From contig NC_064826.1 in NCBI RefSeq assembly GCF_024166365.1, forward strand, positions 62,947,001 to 63,011,000: a stretch of 64,000 nt of DNA. The letters are read 5' to 3'. The translations under genes were made by a program, and so were the position numbers. This document shows, piece by piece, positions 21,779-32,739 of the stretch (its first letter is position 1; every line of letters starts with the position of its first letter). Origin of the DNA: Elephas maximus indicus. Lineage: Eukaryota; Chordata; Mammalia; Proboscidea; Elephantidae. The notes beneath the pieces are model-generated. The model was not told the DNA's origin. It saw nothing but the letters and a program-made list of their open reading frames with translations, and did no database searches.

Positions 21779-24701
21779 CCCCACATGTCTGTCAGTTTGT
21801 CATACTGTGGGGGCTTGTGTGTTGCTGTGATGCTGCAAGCTATGCCACCGGTATTCAGATACCAGCAGGGTCACCCATGGAAGACAGGTTTCAGCTGAGC
21901 TTCCAGACTAAGACAGACTAGGAAGAAGGACCCAGCAGTCTACTTCTGAAAAGCATTAGCCAGTGAAAACCTTATGAATAGCAGTGGAACATTGTCTGAT
22001 ATAGTGCTGGAAGATGAGCCCCCCAGGTTGGAAGGCACTCAAAAGATGACTGGGGAAGAGCTGCCTCCTCAAAGTAGAGTCAACGTTAATGATGTGGATG
22101 GAGTAAAGCTTCCAGGATCTTCATTTGCTGATGTGGCACAACTCAAAATGAGAAGAAACAGCTGCAAACATCCATTCATAATCGGAATCTGGAATGTACA
22201 AAGTGTGAATCAAGGAAAATTGGGAATCGTCAAAAATGAAATGGAACGCATAAACTTCGATATCCTAGGCATTAGTAAGCTGAAATGGACTGGTATTGGC
22301 CATTTTGAATCAGACAATCATATAGTCTACTATGCTGGGAATGACAACTCAAAGAGGAATGGTGTTGCATTCATCGTCAAAAAGAACGTTTCAAGATCTA
22401 TCCTGAAGTACAGCATTTTCAGTGATAGGATAATATCCATACGCCTACAAGGAAGACCAGTTAATACGACTATTATTCAAATTTACGCACCAACCACTAG
22501 GGCCAAAGATGAAGAAAGAAGATTTTTATCAGCTGCTGCAGTCTGAAATTGAGCGAACATGCAATCAAGATGCATTGATAATTACTGGCGATTGGAATGT
22601 GAAAGTTGGAAAGAAAGAAGAAGGACCAGTAGTTGGAAAATATGGCCTTGGTGATAGAAACAATGCTGGAGATCGAATGATAGAATTTTGCAAGACCAAC
22701 AACTTCTTCATTGCAAATACCTTCTTTCACCAACATAAACGGAGACTATGCACATGGACCTCGCCAGACGGAACACACAGAAATCGAACTGACTACATCT
22801 GTGGAAGGAGACGATGGAAAAGCTCAATATCATCAGTCAGAGCAAGGCCAGGGGCCGACTGTGGAACAGACCATCAATTGCTCATATGCAAGTTCAAGCT
22901 GAAACTGAAGAAAATCAGAGCAAGTCCTCGAGAGCCAAAATGTGACCTTGAGTATATCCCACCTGAATTTAGAGACCATCTGAAGAACAGATTTGATGCA
23001 TTGAACACTAGTGACCGAAGACCAGACGAGTTGTGGAATGACATCAAGGACATCATCCATGAAGAAAGCGAGAGGTCATTGAAAAGACAGGAAAGAAAGA
23101 AAAGACCAAGATGGATGTCAGAGGAGACTCTGAAACTTGCTCTCAAACGTCGAGCAGCTAAAGCAAAAGGAAGAACTGATGAAGTAAAAGAACTAAACAG
23201 AAGATTTCAATGGGCCTCTGGAGAAGACAAAGTAAAGTATTATAATGACTTGTGCAAAGGGCCAGAGGTGGAAAACCAAAAGGGAAGAACACGCTCCGTG
23301 TTTCTCAAGCTGAAAGAACTGAAGAAAAAATTGAAGCCTTGAGTTGCAATAGTGAAGAATTCCATGGGGAAAATATTAAATGAGTCAGGAAGCATCAAAA
23401 GAAGATGGAAGGAATATACAGAGGCATTATACAAAAAAGAATTAGTCGATGTTCAATCATTCAAAAATGGCTGCAGCAGTACATCGACAGGGAACTGCCA
23501 GAAATTCAGGCCGGTTTCAGAGGAGGTCGTGGAACCAGGGATATCATTGCTGATGTCAGATGGATCCTGGCTGAAAGCAGAGAATACCAGAAGGATGTTT
23601 ACCTGTGTCTTATTGACTATGCAAAGGTATTCAAATGTATGGATCATAAAAAACTGTGGATAACACTGGAAAGAATGGGAATTCCACAACACTTAATTCT
23701 GCTCACGAGGAACCTTTAAATAGATGAAGAGGCAGTTGTTCGGACAGAACAAGGGGATACTGATTGGTTTAAAGTCAGGAAAGGTGTGCATCAGGGTTGT
23801 ATTCTTTCACCATACCTATTTAATCTGTATGCTGAACAAGTAATTCGAGAAGCTGGACTATATGAAGAAGAACGGGGGATCAGGATTGCAGGAAGACTCA
23901 TTAACAACCTTCATTATGCAGGTGACACAACCTTGCTTGCTGAAAGTGAGGAGGACTTGAAGCACTTACTATTGAAGATCAAAGACCACAACCTTCAGTA
24001 TGGATTACACCTCAACATAAAGAAAACAAAAATCCTCACAACTGGACCAATGAGCAACATCATGATAAATGGAGAAAAGATTGAAGTTGTCAAGGATTTC
24101 ATTTTACTTGAATCCACAATCAGCCATGGAAGCAGCAGTCAAGAAATTAAAAGACGCAGTGCCTTGGGCAAATCTGCTGCAAAGGACCCCTTCAAAGTGT
24201 TGAAGAGCAAAGATGTCACCCTGAAGACCAAGGTGTGCCTGACCCAAGCCGTGGTATTTTCAATCACATCATATGCATGTGAAAGCTGGACAATGAATAA
24301 GGAAGACCGAAGAAGAGTTGACGCCTTTTAATTGCGGTGTTGGCAAAGAATATTGAATATACCATGGACTGCCAAAAGAACGGACAAATCTGTCTTGGAA
24401 GAAGTGCGGCCAGAATGCTCCTTAGAGGCAAGGATGGCGAGACTGCGTCTTACATACTTTGGACATGTTGTCAGGAGGGATCAGTCCCTGGAGAAGGACA
24501 TCATGCTTGGCAGAGTACAGGGTCAGCAGAAAAGAGGAAGACCCTCAACGAGGTGGATTGACACAGTGGCTGCAACAATGAGCTCAAGCATAACAATGAT
24601 TGTAAGTATGGCACAGGACCGGGCAGAGTTTCGTTCCGTTGTTCATAGGGTCGCTATGAGTCGGAACCGACTCGACGGCACCTAAAAACCACAACATCAT
24701 C
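21779..24701 (+). mobile_element. RTE-clade LINE copy B
   Basis: Plus-strand RTE with the complete 5' end (CCCACATGTCTGTCAG; GTGGGGG further on) and 3' end (CGACTCGACGGCACCTAAAA). An 18-bp match, TATCTATATATCTATATC, flanks it; the microsatellite context makes the exact duplication length uncertain. Compared with copy A it lacks about 320 bases between the endonuclease and RT parts (junction near 23456). A and B lie in opposite orientation about 9 kb apart. Confidence 0.92.
21974..24685 (+). pseudogene. RTE polyprotein, broken (copy B)
   Basis: Segments in order: 21974-22546 (190 aa, one residue different from copy A), 22509-23342 (277 aa, 16 differences), 23405-23719, 23786-24331 and 24332-24685. 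The endonuclease Glu has become Lys (GISKLKWTG), though ITGDWNVKVG and GTDHQLL remain. The RT motif C reads YAGD instead of YADD, so a catalytic Asp is lost. It carries the same 2-bp deletion (near 22515) and the same CGA to TGA stop (23340-23342) as copy A, plus a private deletion and a stop at about 24329-24331. It cannot make active protein. Confidence 0.9.
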
Positions 24702-25975
24702 TATCTATATATCTATATCTCACTGTGTTTAGCCTATTGGTCTCAAATTATACTTTTTGGTATTGAGAACATATAATGTTTTAATTTCATGTATAGAAAT
24801 TTGCAAATTTTAAAGTAAATACCACTAGGGCTCCACTGACAAACCAAGGAGAGCCATAGTATTGTGAAGCCTGATGATATTTGGGTAATGTATGCTTAGA
24901 AAAGATTTGGAAGAATAGGAATATATTAACGGTAGTTTCCTCTAAGAGTAGGAGGATGACTACTTAAAACATAGACAATGTACATACATAATATATTAGT
25001 AATACTAATACATTAATATATTTTCATTGTAAAACTTCAAACAGTGCAGAAGTGTGCAGGGTAAGAAGTAAATGTTCCACCTTGCCTCTCGCCTGTTGTT
25101 AACAGATAGAACCACCGTGGAGAATTGGCATGTATCTTTCTCGATCTTTTTCAATAGAGGTACATATATTTACGAACAGTTTTTCTGTATATAAGTGGGC
25201 TATTTGTATATATGCATATTGTTTTTAAATTTTCTGTTATTACTTTAAATAATTATTTTGGAAATCTTTCTAAGTTCATATATAAAGATCCACTTCAATA
25301 CTTTTAAAACCTGCATAGAAGTTTATAGTAATATACTTGACCATTCCGGATTTTTGGTGATTTCAAATGATGCTGTAGTAAATATCTTTATACTTTTCTC
25401 TGGAGATATATGTGAGTATATATGTGAGAAATACTTGGACATAGAAATCCTGGATTGAAGGGTATGCACATCTAAAATTTTGATGGATACTGCCAAATTG
25501 TCTTCCAAACAGCCTTTATCAGTTTACACTACTGTCAATGGTATAGAAAAGAGCCTGTTTATTCACATTCTTACTAATATTGGTTTTTATCAGTGTTTTA
25601 AAATGTTGCCAATTATTATATTTTTTTAATTTCATTGCATTTTTGTTTTAATTTGTATTTCCTAGATTACTAATGAGGCTGAGCTCCTTTTCATATACTT
25701 TATTTATATTAGTTCTGTGAATTGCCTGTTCATTTCCTTTGCCCATTTCTCTGTTAGCTTGCTGTTGCAGCTGTTTCCATGGATTTAAAGAAGCTCTTTA
25801 TATGTTTGGTTGTCTGTTACGTATGTTGCAAATATTTTCTCTTATTCTGCTCATTATCTTTTAGCTTTGAACTTGGTTGTATCATTAAGACCCTTTTAGT
25901 TGCAAATGATGGAAAATTCAACTCAAACCGGTTTAAGTAAAAATGGAAATTTATTGGCTCATATATCTAAAAAGC

Positions 25976-26095
25976 CCATGTGACTTGGAGACCCCATATG
26001 TTACAGAGTGGAATGGCTCCATAGGGTATTTTTGGCTGTAATCTTTAAGGAAGCAGAGTGCCAGGCCTGTTTCTTCCTCAACATTACTGAGTGGG
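25976..26095 (-). mobile_element. Degraded SINE, long-body
   Basis: Minus-strand long-body signature (GGCTGTAATCTTTAAGGAAG, CCAGGCCTGTTTCTTCC). Both ends are poorly preserved. Confidence 0.65.
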
Positions 26096-26162
26096 TTTGG
26101 GTACTAGCTCAGCCACAACTGAAATCAGGGTTCAAATCATGTCATCAAGACTTAGCTTCTCT

Positions 26163-26480
26163 AAATTCATTCATTCATTTAAGAAATATTTAAGTGTCTA
26201 CTATGTACCAAGCTAGAAACCCTGGTGGCGTACTGGTTAAGAGTTCGGCTGCTAACCAAAAGGTCGGTGGTTCGAGTCCACCAGCTGCTCCTTGGAAACC
26301 CTATGGAGCAGTTCTCTTCTATAGGGTCGCTATAAGTTGGAATCAACTTGACAGCAACGGGTGCAGTTTTTTTTTTTTATTATTATTATGTATTAAGTAA
26401 TGCTCTAGGAACTGAAGATTCATCAGCGAACCAAGCAGACAAAAAGTTCTGTCTTTATGGAATTTACATGCTGCCTTACC
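26163..26480 (-). mobile_element. L2-like 3' end, SINE-interrupted
   Basis: ATTCATTCATTCATTTAAGA and GTGTCTACTATGTACCAAG look like a reversed L2 terminus, resuming after the SINE as ATTAAGTAATGCTCTAGGAA and ATTCATCAGCGAACCAAGCA. L2 is generally older than its surroundings here, so its position inside another repeat is odd; a different repeat with a similar end is possible. Confidence 0.45.
26214..26376 (+). mobile_element. Afrotherian SINE
   Basis: Plus-strand short-body copy with intact A-box-like (GGTGGCGTACTGG) and B-box-like (GGTTCGAGTCCACC) regions and a T-rich end. Confidence 0.92.
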
Positions 26481-27242
26481 CGTGATGACTTCACTCTTAG
26501 GTTCTACTTTGCAGTTCCAAGCTCACATCATTCCAACCCCAAGTCCAGCAGAGGAAGGGGAATCTATTTCCCCACAGGTTAGGTAGAAGCTGACAATTGC
26601 ATTTCATTCTGATATCTCTGACTTGGATCATGTGTCCATTTCTGAAACAATCACTGTCATCAGGTAGCTGTGTTGCTTTTGTTACCAGGGCATAGTTCAG
26701 CTAACTCCGTTGGAACTAGAGATTGTAGTCAGCTCCACTGGAACCACAGTAGCTGAGAGTGGGTAAGGGGTGGATGGCCAGATAGGAATCAGGAGCTGTC
26801 GCTGAGTATAGGGTAATTAGATTCCGGACAACCTAATCCAACCAATTTCCATGGATTGGTGACATTTATTGAATAAAATTGTAAATTTTTCTGCAGTTAG
26901 ATCTATCTTTTTCTTTGTAGCATCTGGAGTTTGGATGTTATTTAATGTTAAGATTACAAACATTTTTTCTTATATTCCAAATTTTATATAATTTAAAAAT
27001 ATTTGGCTCTTAATTCATCTGGATTTTATTTTTGAGAAAGGTGTGATACAAGGATTTAACCTTTTTAAAAATGTGTATTTATCTGATTTTTTTTCAATGG
27101 CTAAAGATGACTTATGTTGTTGAAATGTTTTAAATGGTTAGTTAACATTTTTTACCCAATAACTCTGCTCCCAGGTATTTATTCTAAACAGATTATTATG
27201 TGGTAGGATAGTCATCATTTCATTGTTTAGAGAAGGAGTATA

Positions 27243-27470
27243 GAGAGGTGATTCAAAGCACATGCATTGGAGTCAGATGGATCAGGGTCTAAACTGTGCC
27301 ACCAGTTAACTATGTGAGTTGAGCAAGTCTCTGAGCCTCACTTTCCTGCCCCGTAAAATGGCGATAACTTCACCTCTTCATTGGGTAGCTGTGATAAATG
27401 AGACAGCCTTTGTAAAAAGCTGTAGGATAGTTACTGACATGTAATGAACATGAATAAATGGTAGCTAGTA
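27243..27470 (+). mobile_element. MIR
   Basis: Sense MIR: CATTGGAGTCAGATGGATCA, GCCTCACTTTCCTGCCCCGT, AAAATGGCGATAAC, TGTGATAAATGAGAC, ending in a GAATAAATGGTAGCTAGTA type tail. Confidence 0.85.
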
Positions 27471-27486
27471 ATTTTTAATTTTAGCT

Positions 27487-27695
27487 AAGGAGACCTGGTG
27501 GTGCAGTGGTTAAGTGCTGAGCTGCTAACCAAAAGGTCAGTGGTTCAAACTCACTAGATAGTCTGTGGGACAAAGATGTGGCAGTTGGCTTCCTTAAAAA
27601 TCACAACCTTGGAAACCATATGGGGCAGTTCTACTCTGTTCTGTAGGGTCACTGTGAGTTCGAATCGACTGGATGGCTATGAGAATCGGTAATTT
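27487..27695 (+). mobile_element. Afrotherian SINE, long-body
   Basis: Plus-strand: GGAGACCTGGTGGTGCAGTG head, long body (TTGGCTTCCTTAAAAATCAC), tail GGTCACTGTGAGTTCGAATC. Confidence 0.9.
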
Positions 27696-27717
27696 TACCT
27701 ACACAATGGTCTTAAAC

Positions 27718-27830
27718 ATACCAACAATTGTAAAAATGGCCCAGAGCTGGGCAACATTTCATTTTGTTATATTATACATAAGGTCACCATGAATTGGAGC
27801 CAACTTGCCAACAATTAACAACAAGAAATA
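27718..27830 (+). mobile_element. RTE 3'-end fragment
   Basis: About 110 bases matching only the RTE 3' terminus: ACCAACAATTGTAAAAATGG, GGTCACCATGAATTGGAGCC, TTAACAACAAG. A heavily 5'-truncated insertion. Confidence 0.75.
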
Positions 27831-27918
27831 ATTTTAGCACTGAAAAATAGGAAAAATGTTCAATAATAGGAAATGGTTCAAATAAATTATAAGAAATATG
27901 TATGATGGAATGTTATGC

Positions 27919-28847
27919 TGTTGTTGTTGTTGTTGTTAGGTGCCGTCGAGTCAGTTCCAACTCACAGCGACCCTATGCACCACAGAATGAAACACTGCCC
28001 AGTCCTGTGCCATCCTCGAATTGTGATGCTTGAGCCAATTGTTGTAGCCACTGTGTCAGTCCATCTCATTGAGGGTCTTCCACTTTTTTGCTGACCCTCT
28101 ACTTTACCAAGCATGATGTCCTTTTCCAGTGACTGGTGCCTCCTGATAACATGTCCAAAGTATGTGAGACATAGTCGCACCATCCTTGCTTCTAAGGAGC
28201 ATTCTGGCTGTACTTCTTCCAAGACTGATTTTTGGCCGTCCATGGTATATTCAATATTTTTCGCCAACACCGTAATTCAAAAGTGTCAGTTCTTCTTCGG
28301 TCTTCCTTATTCATTGAGCTTTCGCATGCATATGAGTTGACCGAAAACACCATGGCTTGGGTCAGGTGCACCTTAGTCTTCAAGGTGACATCTTTGCTTT
28401 TTAACACTTTAAAGAGGTTTTTTACAGCAGATTTTCCCAATGCAATGTGTCTTTTAATTTCTTGACTGCTGCTTCCCTGGTGTCGATTGTGGATCCAAGT
28501 AAAATGAAATCCTTGACAACTTCAATCTTTTCCCCATTTATCATGATGTTGCTTATTGGTCCAGCTGTGAGGATTTTTGTTTTCTTTATGTTGAGGTGTA
28601 ACCCATACTGAAGGCTGTGGTCTTTGATCTACATCAGTAAGTGCTTTAAGCCCTCTTCACTTTCAGCAAGCAAGGTTGTGTCATCTGCATAACGCAGGTT
28701 GTTAATGAGTCTTCCTCCAATCCTGATGCCCCTTTCTTCATATAGTCCAGCTTCTCAGAGTGTTTGCTCAGCATACAGATTAAATAAGTATGGTGAAAGG
28801 ATACACCCCTGATGTACACCTTTCCTGACTTTAAACCACACAGTTTA
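27919..28847 (-). mobile_element. RTE copy C, 5' truncated
   Basis: Minus-strand RTE 3' third, from the 3' end (TTGTTAGGTGCCGTCGAGTC) to the RT core. Flanked by ATGTTATGC at 27910-27918 and 28847-28855. It keeps the RT motif YADD (near 28690 on the minus strand), the only copy here to do so, but has no endonuclease and has stops and frameshifts. Confidence 0.88.
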
Positions 28848-28856
28848 TGTTATGCA

Positions 28857-31800
28857 GCCCCACATGTCTGTCACTTTGTCATACTGTGGGGGCTTGTGTG
28901 TTGCTGTGATGCTGCAAGCTATGCCACGGATATTCAGATACCAGCTGGGTCACCCGTGGCAGACAGGTTTCAGTGGAGCTGTCAGACTAAGACAGACTAG
29001 GAATAAGGACTCGGTGGTCTAATTCTGAAAACAGTTAGTCAGTGAAAACCTTATGAACATCAGCAGAACATTGTCTGATATAGTGCTGGAAGATGAGCCC
29101 CCCAGGTTGGAAGGCACTCAAAAGACGAGTTGGGAAAAGCTGCTTCCTCAAAGTAGAGTCGACCTTAATGGTGTGGGTGGAATCAAGCTTTCGGGGCCTT
29201 CATTTGCTGATGTGGCATGACTCAAAGTGAAAAGAAACAGCTGTAAACATCCATTAAAAATCAGAACTTGGGATGCATGAAGTGTGAATCTAGGAAAACT
29301 GGAAATTGTCAAAAACAAAATGGAATGCATAAAGATTGATATCCTAGACATTAGCGAGCTGAAATGGACTGGTATTGGCCATTTGAATCGGACTATCATG
29401 TGGTCTGCTATGCTAGGAATGACAGCTTGAAGAGGAGTGGTGTTGCATTCATCGTCGAAAAGAACATTTCAACTCTATCCTGAAGTACAACACTGTCAGT
29501 GATAGGATAATATCCATACGCATACAAGGAAGACCAGCTAGTACATCTATAATTCAAATTTGTGCCCCAACTGCTAAGGCCAAAGATGAAGAAATTGAAG
29601 GTTTTTTGCCAGCTTCTGTAGTCTGAAAGTGATAAAAAATGCAGTCAGGATGCATTGGTAATTACTGGTGACTGAGATGCGAAAGTTGGAAACAAAGAAG
29701 AATCGGTAGTTGAAAAATATGGCCTTGGTAATAAAAACAATGCCGGGAATTGCGTGACTGAATTTTGCTAGACCAATGACTTCTTCATTGCAAATACCTT
29801 TTTCACCAACATAAATGGAATACACAAGAATCAAATAGACTATATCTGTGGAAAGAGACGATGGAAAACTCAATGTCACCAGTCAGAATAAGGCCAGGGG
29901 CCAACTGTGGACACAGACCACGAATTGCTCATGTGGAAGTTTAAGTTGCAACTGTAGAAAATTAGAACAAGTACACTAGAGCCAAAGTACGACCTTGAGT
30001 GTATCCGAGCTGAATTTAGGAACCATCTCAAGAACAGATTTGATGCTTTGAATGCTAACGACCTAAGACAAGACGAGATGTGAAACGAAATCAAGGACAT
30101 CATACCTGAAGAAAGCAAGAGGTCATTAAAAAGACATTAGAAAGAAAGAAAGAAAAGACCAAAATAGGTGTCAGAAAAGACTCTGAAACTTGCTCTTGAA
30201 CGTCAAGCAGCTAAAGCAAAAGGAAGAAATAATAAAGTAAAAGAACTAACAGAAGATTTCAAAGTGGGGCTCGAGAAGACAAAGTAAAGTATTATGATAC
30301 CATGTGCAAAGAGCTGGAGATAGAAAACCAAAAGGTAAGAACATGCTTCACATTTCTCAAGCCGAAAGAACTGAAGAAAAAATTCAAGCCTCGAGTTGCA
30401 ATAGTGAAGGATTCTATGGGGAAAAAGTTAAACGACACAGGAAGTATCAGAAAAAGATGGAAGGAATACACAGAATCACTATACCAAAAAGAATTGGTTG
30501 ATGTTCAACCATTTCAAGAGGCAGCATATGATCAGGAACCGATGGTACTGAAGGAAGAGGCCCAAGCTGCACTGAAGGAATTGGTGAAAAACAGGGCTCC
30601 GGGAATTGACGGAATACCAATTAAAATGCATTCAACAAATGGATGCAACATAGGAAGTGCTCACTTGTCTATGCCGAGAAATTTGGAAGATAGCTGCCTG
30701 GCCTACTGACTGGAAGAGATTCATATTTATGGCTATTCCAAGAAAGGTGATCCAACTGAGTGCAGAAATTATTGAACAGTATCATTTATATCACATGCAA
30801 GCAAAATTTTGCTAAAGATCGTTCAAAAGTGCTGCAGCAGTATATTGACAGAGACCTGCCAGAAATTCAGGCTGGATTCAGAAGAGGACATGGAACCAGG
30901 GATTCCATTGCTGATGTCAGATGGATCCTGTCTGAAAGCAGAGAATACCAGAAGGATGTTTACCTGTGTTTCATTGACTATGCTAAAGCATTGGACTGTG
31001 TGGATCATAACAAATTATGGATAACATTGTGAAGAATGGGAATTCCTGGACACTTCATTGTGCTTTTGAGGAATCTGTACATAGATCAAGAGGGAGTTGT
31101 TTGGACAGAACAAGGGGATACTGTGTGGTTTAAAGTCAGGAAAGGTGTGCGCCAGGGTTGTATCCTTTCACCATACCTATTTAATCTGTATGCTGAGCAA
31201 ATAATCTGAGAAGCTGGACTATATCAAGAAGAAGGGGGCATCAGGTTTGTAGGAAGACTCATTAACAACCTGCCTTATACAGATGACACAACCTTGCTTG
31301 CTGAAAGTAAAGAGGAGAGCCTTCAGTATGGATTACACCTAAATATAAAGAAAACAAAAATCCTCACAACTGGATCAATAAGCATATCATGATAAACAGA
31401 GAAAAGATTGAGGTTGTCAAGGATTTCATTTTACTTGGATCCACAATCGACACCATGGAAGCGGCAGTCAAGAATTCAAAAGACGCATTGCGCTGGGCAA
31501 CTCTGCTGCAAAGGACCTCTTTAAAGTATTGAAAAGCAAAGGTGTCACCTTGAAGACTAGGGTGTGCCTGACCCAAGCCATGGTATTTTCAATTGCATCA
31601 TAGGCATGCGAAAGCTGGACAATGAATAAGGAAGACCAAAGAAGAATTGATGCCTTTGAATTGTGGTGCTGGCGCAAAATATTGAATATACTGTGGACTG
31701 CCAAAAGAATGAACAAATCTCTCTTGGAAGAAGCACAACCAGAATGCTCCTTAGAAGCAAGAATGGTGAGACTGCGTCTTATACACTTTGGACGTGTTAT

Positions 31801-32026
31801 CAGGAGGGATCAATCCCTGGAGAAGGATATGATGTTTGGTAAAATACCGGGTCAGCGGGAAAAAGGAAGACCCTCAATGAGATGGATTGCCACAGTGGCT
31901 GCAACAGTGGGCTGAAGCATAACAACGATTGTAAGCATGGCGCAGGACCAGGCAGTGTTTCGTTCTGTGGTACATAGTGTCACTATGAGTCAGATCTGAC
32001 TCGACAGCACCTAACAACAACAACAA
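28857..32026 (+). mobile_element. RTE copy D, full length, decayed
   Basis: Plus-strand copy with a complete 5' end (CCCCACATGTCTGTCACTTT; TACTGTGGGGGC) and 3' end (TCGACAGCACCTAACAACAA). It is more diverged than A and B. It starts two bases after the target duplication of copy C, so the two are head-to-head. I see no convincing duplication of its own. Confidence 0.88.
29056..31915 (+). pseudogene. RTE polyprotein, heavily decayed (copy D)
   Basis: Begins with MNISRTLSDIVLEDE-like sequence and breaks down repeatedly. Longer open pieces are 30302-30709 (linker, 135 aa), 30760-31032 (start of RT with CFIDYAKALDCVDH) and 31622-31915 (C-terminus). RT motif C is YTDD. It lacks the 2-bp deletion and the CGA to TGA stop of copies A and B: it keeps GAAATTGAAG near 29590 and CGA near 30392. 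It therefore serves as a useful outgroup. Confidence 0.85.
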
Positions 32027-32300
32027 CAGCTCCTAAAGACCACATTCTAAAAGAATATTTAATGATATGGAAAAATGGTCACTAAAAATTAAAAAATAAG
32101 CAAGATACTAAAGTATATTAAGTTTGATTCTAATACGGAAAAGAAATATATATGTATTTTTATTATACCCCTAGAAAGAAATTTCCAGATTGTTAAATAT
32201 AGGTATCTCTGGGTCTAAGTTTACAGATATTTATATTACGTTTATTTAAAAATTTTTCTACAAAACAATTACGTAATTAGAAAAATGTTTTAAAGTGCAG

Positions 32301-32739
32301 TGTGATTTGTGCCACAATATAGTACCTGTAGGTACGTGCAAAGAAGAAATATCTAAAAGCCATAGGAGGCTTCTGAAGAAGTGGGTTTTGGAGTTTGGGA
32401 ACGAGGTGCTAATAACTAACACCCCTCTATCCCACTGACTTTGGAACCAACTGAGAGGCAAATAGAGACCAAAACAATTGCTTTTATTACTAATAAAGGT
32501 TAGGTTGAAGGCTGTGTCTTTAGGTCTGTTAGTCAAGCAAGCTGGCTAAAAGAACTAGAGGGTCTTACAGCAAGGAGAGCAAGGAAGAATGTGTGTTCAC
32601 TGCACAGAAGAGGCTGAGAAGCAAAGGCAAGCAGAGTTCCTCCTAAACTCAAGAAATCAGTAAGAAAATTCACTCCTCCCCGTGGAGGGCAAAGGAAGTG
32701 CTACTCTGGTGGCTCTCTACATGAAACCAGAAAAAAATG
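32301..32739. other. Unclassified stretch
   Basis: No gene or named repeat. It lies just outside the L2 remnant that follows. Confidence 0.4.

Larger units (their letters stand above)
25884..26860. mobile_element. Old interspersed repeat of unassigned family, within L1
   Basis: Sequence such as ACTCAAACCGGTTTAAGTAA, AAATTTATTGGCTCATATAT, CAGGGTTCAAATCATGTCAT and TTGGATCATGTGTCCATTTC resembles a widespread placental repeat that I cannot name with certainty. It is broken up by a minus-strand SINE (about 25976-26095) and by an L2-like piece with a plus-strand SINE (26163-26480). Confidence 0.5.
25010..27105 (-). mobile_element. Old L1 (ORF2 and 3' UTR), split
   Basis: True L1 sequence is at 25010-25880 and resumes at 26865-27105. 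Reverse-complement blocks include TGAAGGGTATGCACATCTAA, GCCAAATTGTCTTCCAAACA, CCTTTGCCCATTTCTCTGTT and later TTAATTCATCTGGATTTTAT. The intervening 1 kb is another old repeat with its own insertions. Confidence 0.75.
27831..32300 (+). mobile_element. Old L1 3' end, split by RTE copies C and D
   Basis: L1 sequence in sense at 27835-27918 (GAAATATGTATGATGGAATG) resumes at about 32027 (CTCCTAAAGACCACATTC, AGAATATTTAATGATATGGA). The L1 frame reads from the codons for a DGMLC-type motif into the block downstream of it. RTE copies C and D lie between. Confidence 0.7.

Noticed and set aside
21974..22546. 190-codon open frame, nearly identical to one at 12378-12950
   Set aside because: At first sight a conserved host gene pair. 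The endonuclease motifs and the full RTE context show they are the N-terminal part of the RTE polyprotein, ended by a shared frameshift.
26214..26376. tRNA-like A and B boxes
   Set aside because: They belong to the SINE promoter. The rest does not fold as a tRNA, so no tRNA gene is called here or in the other SINEs.
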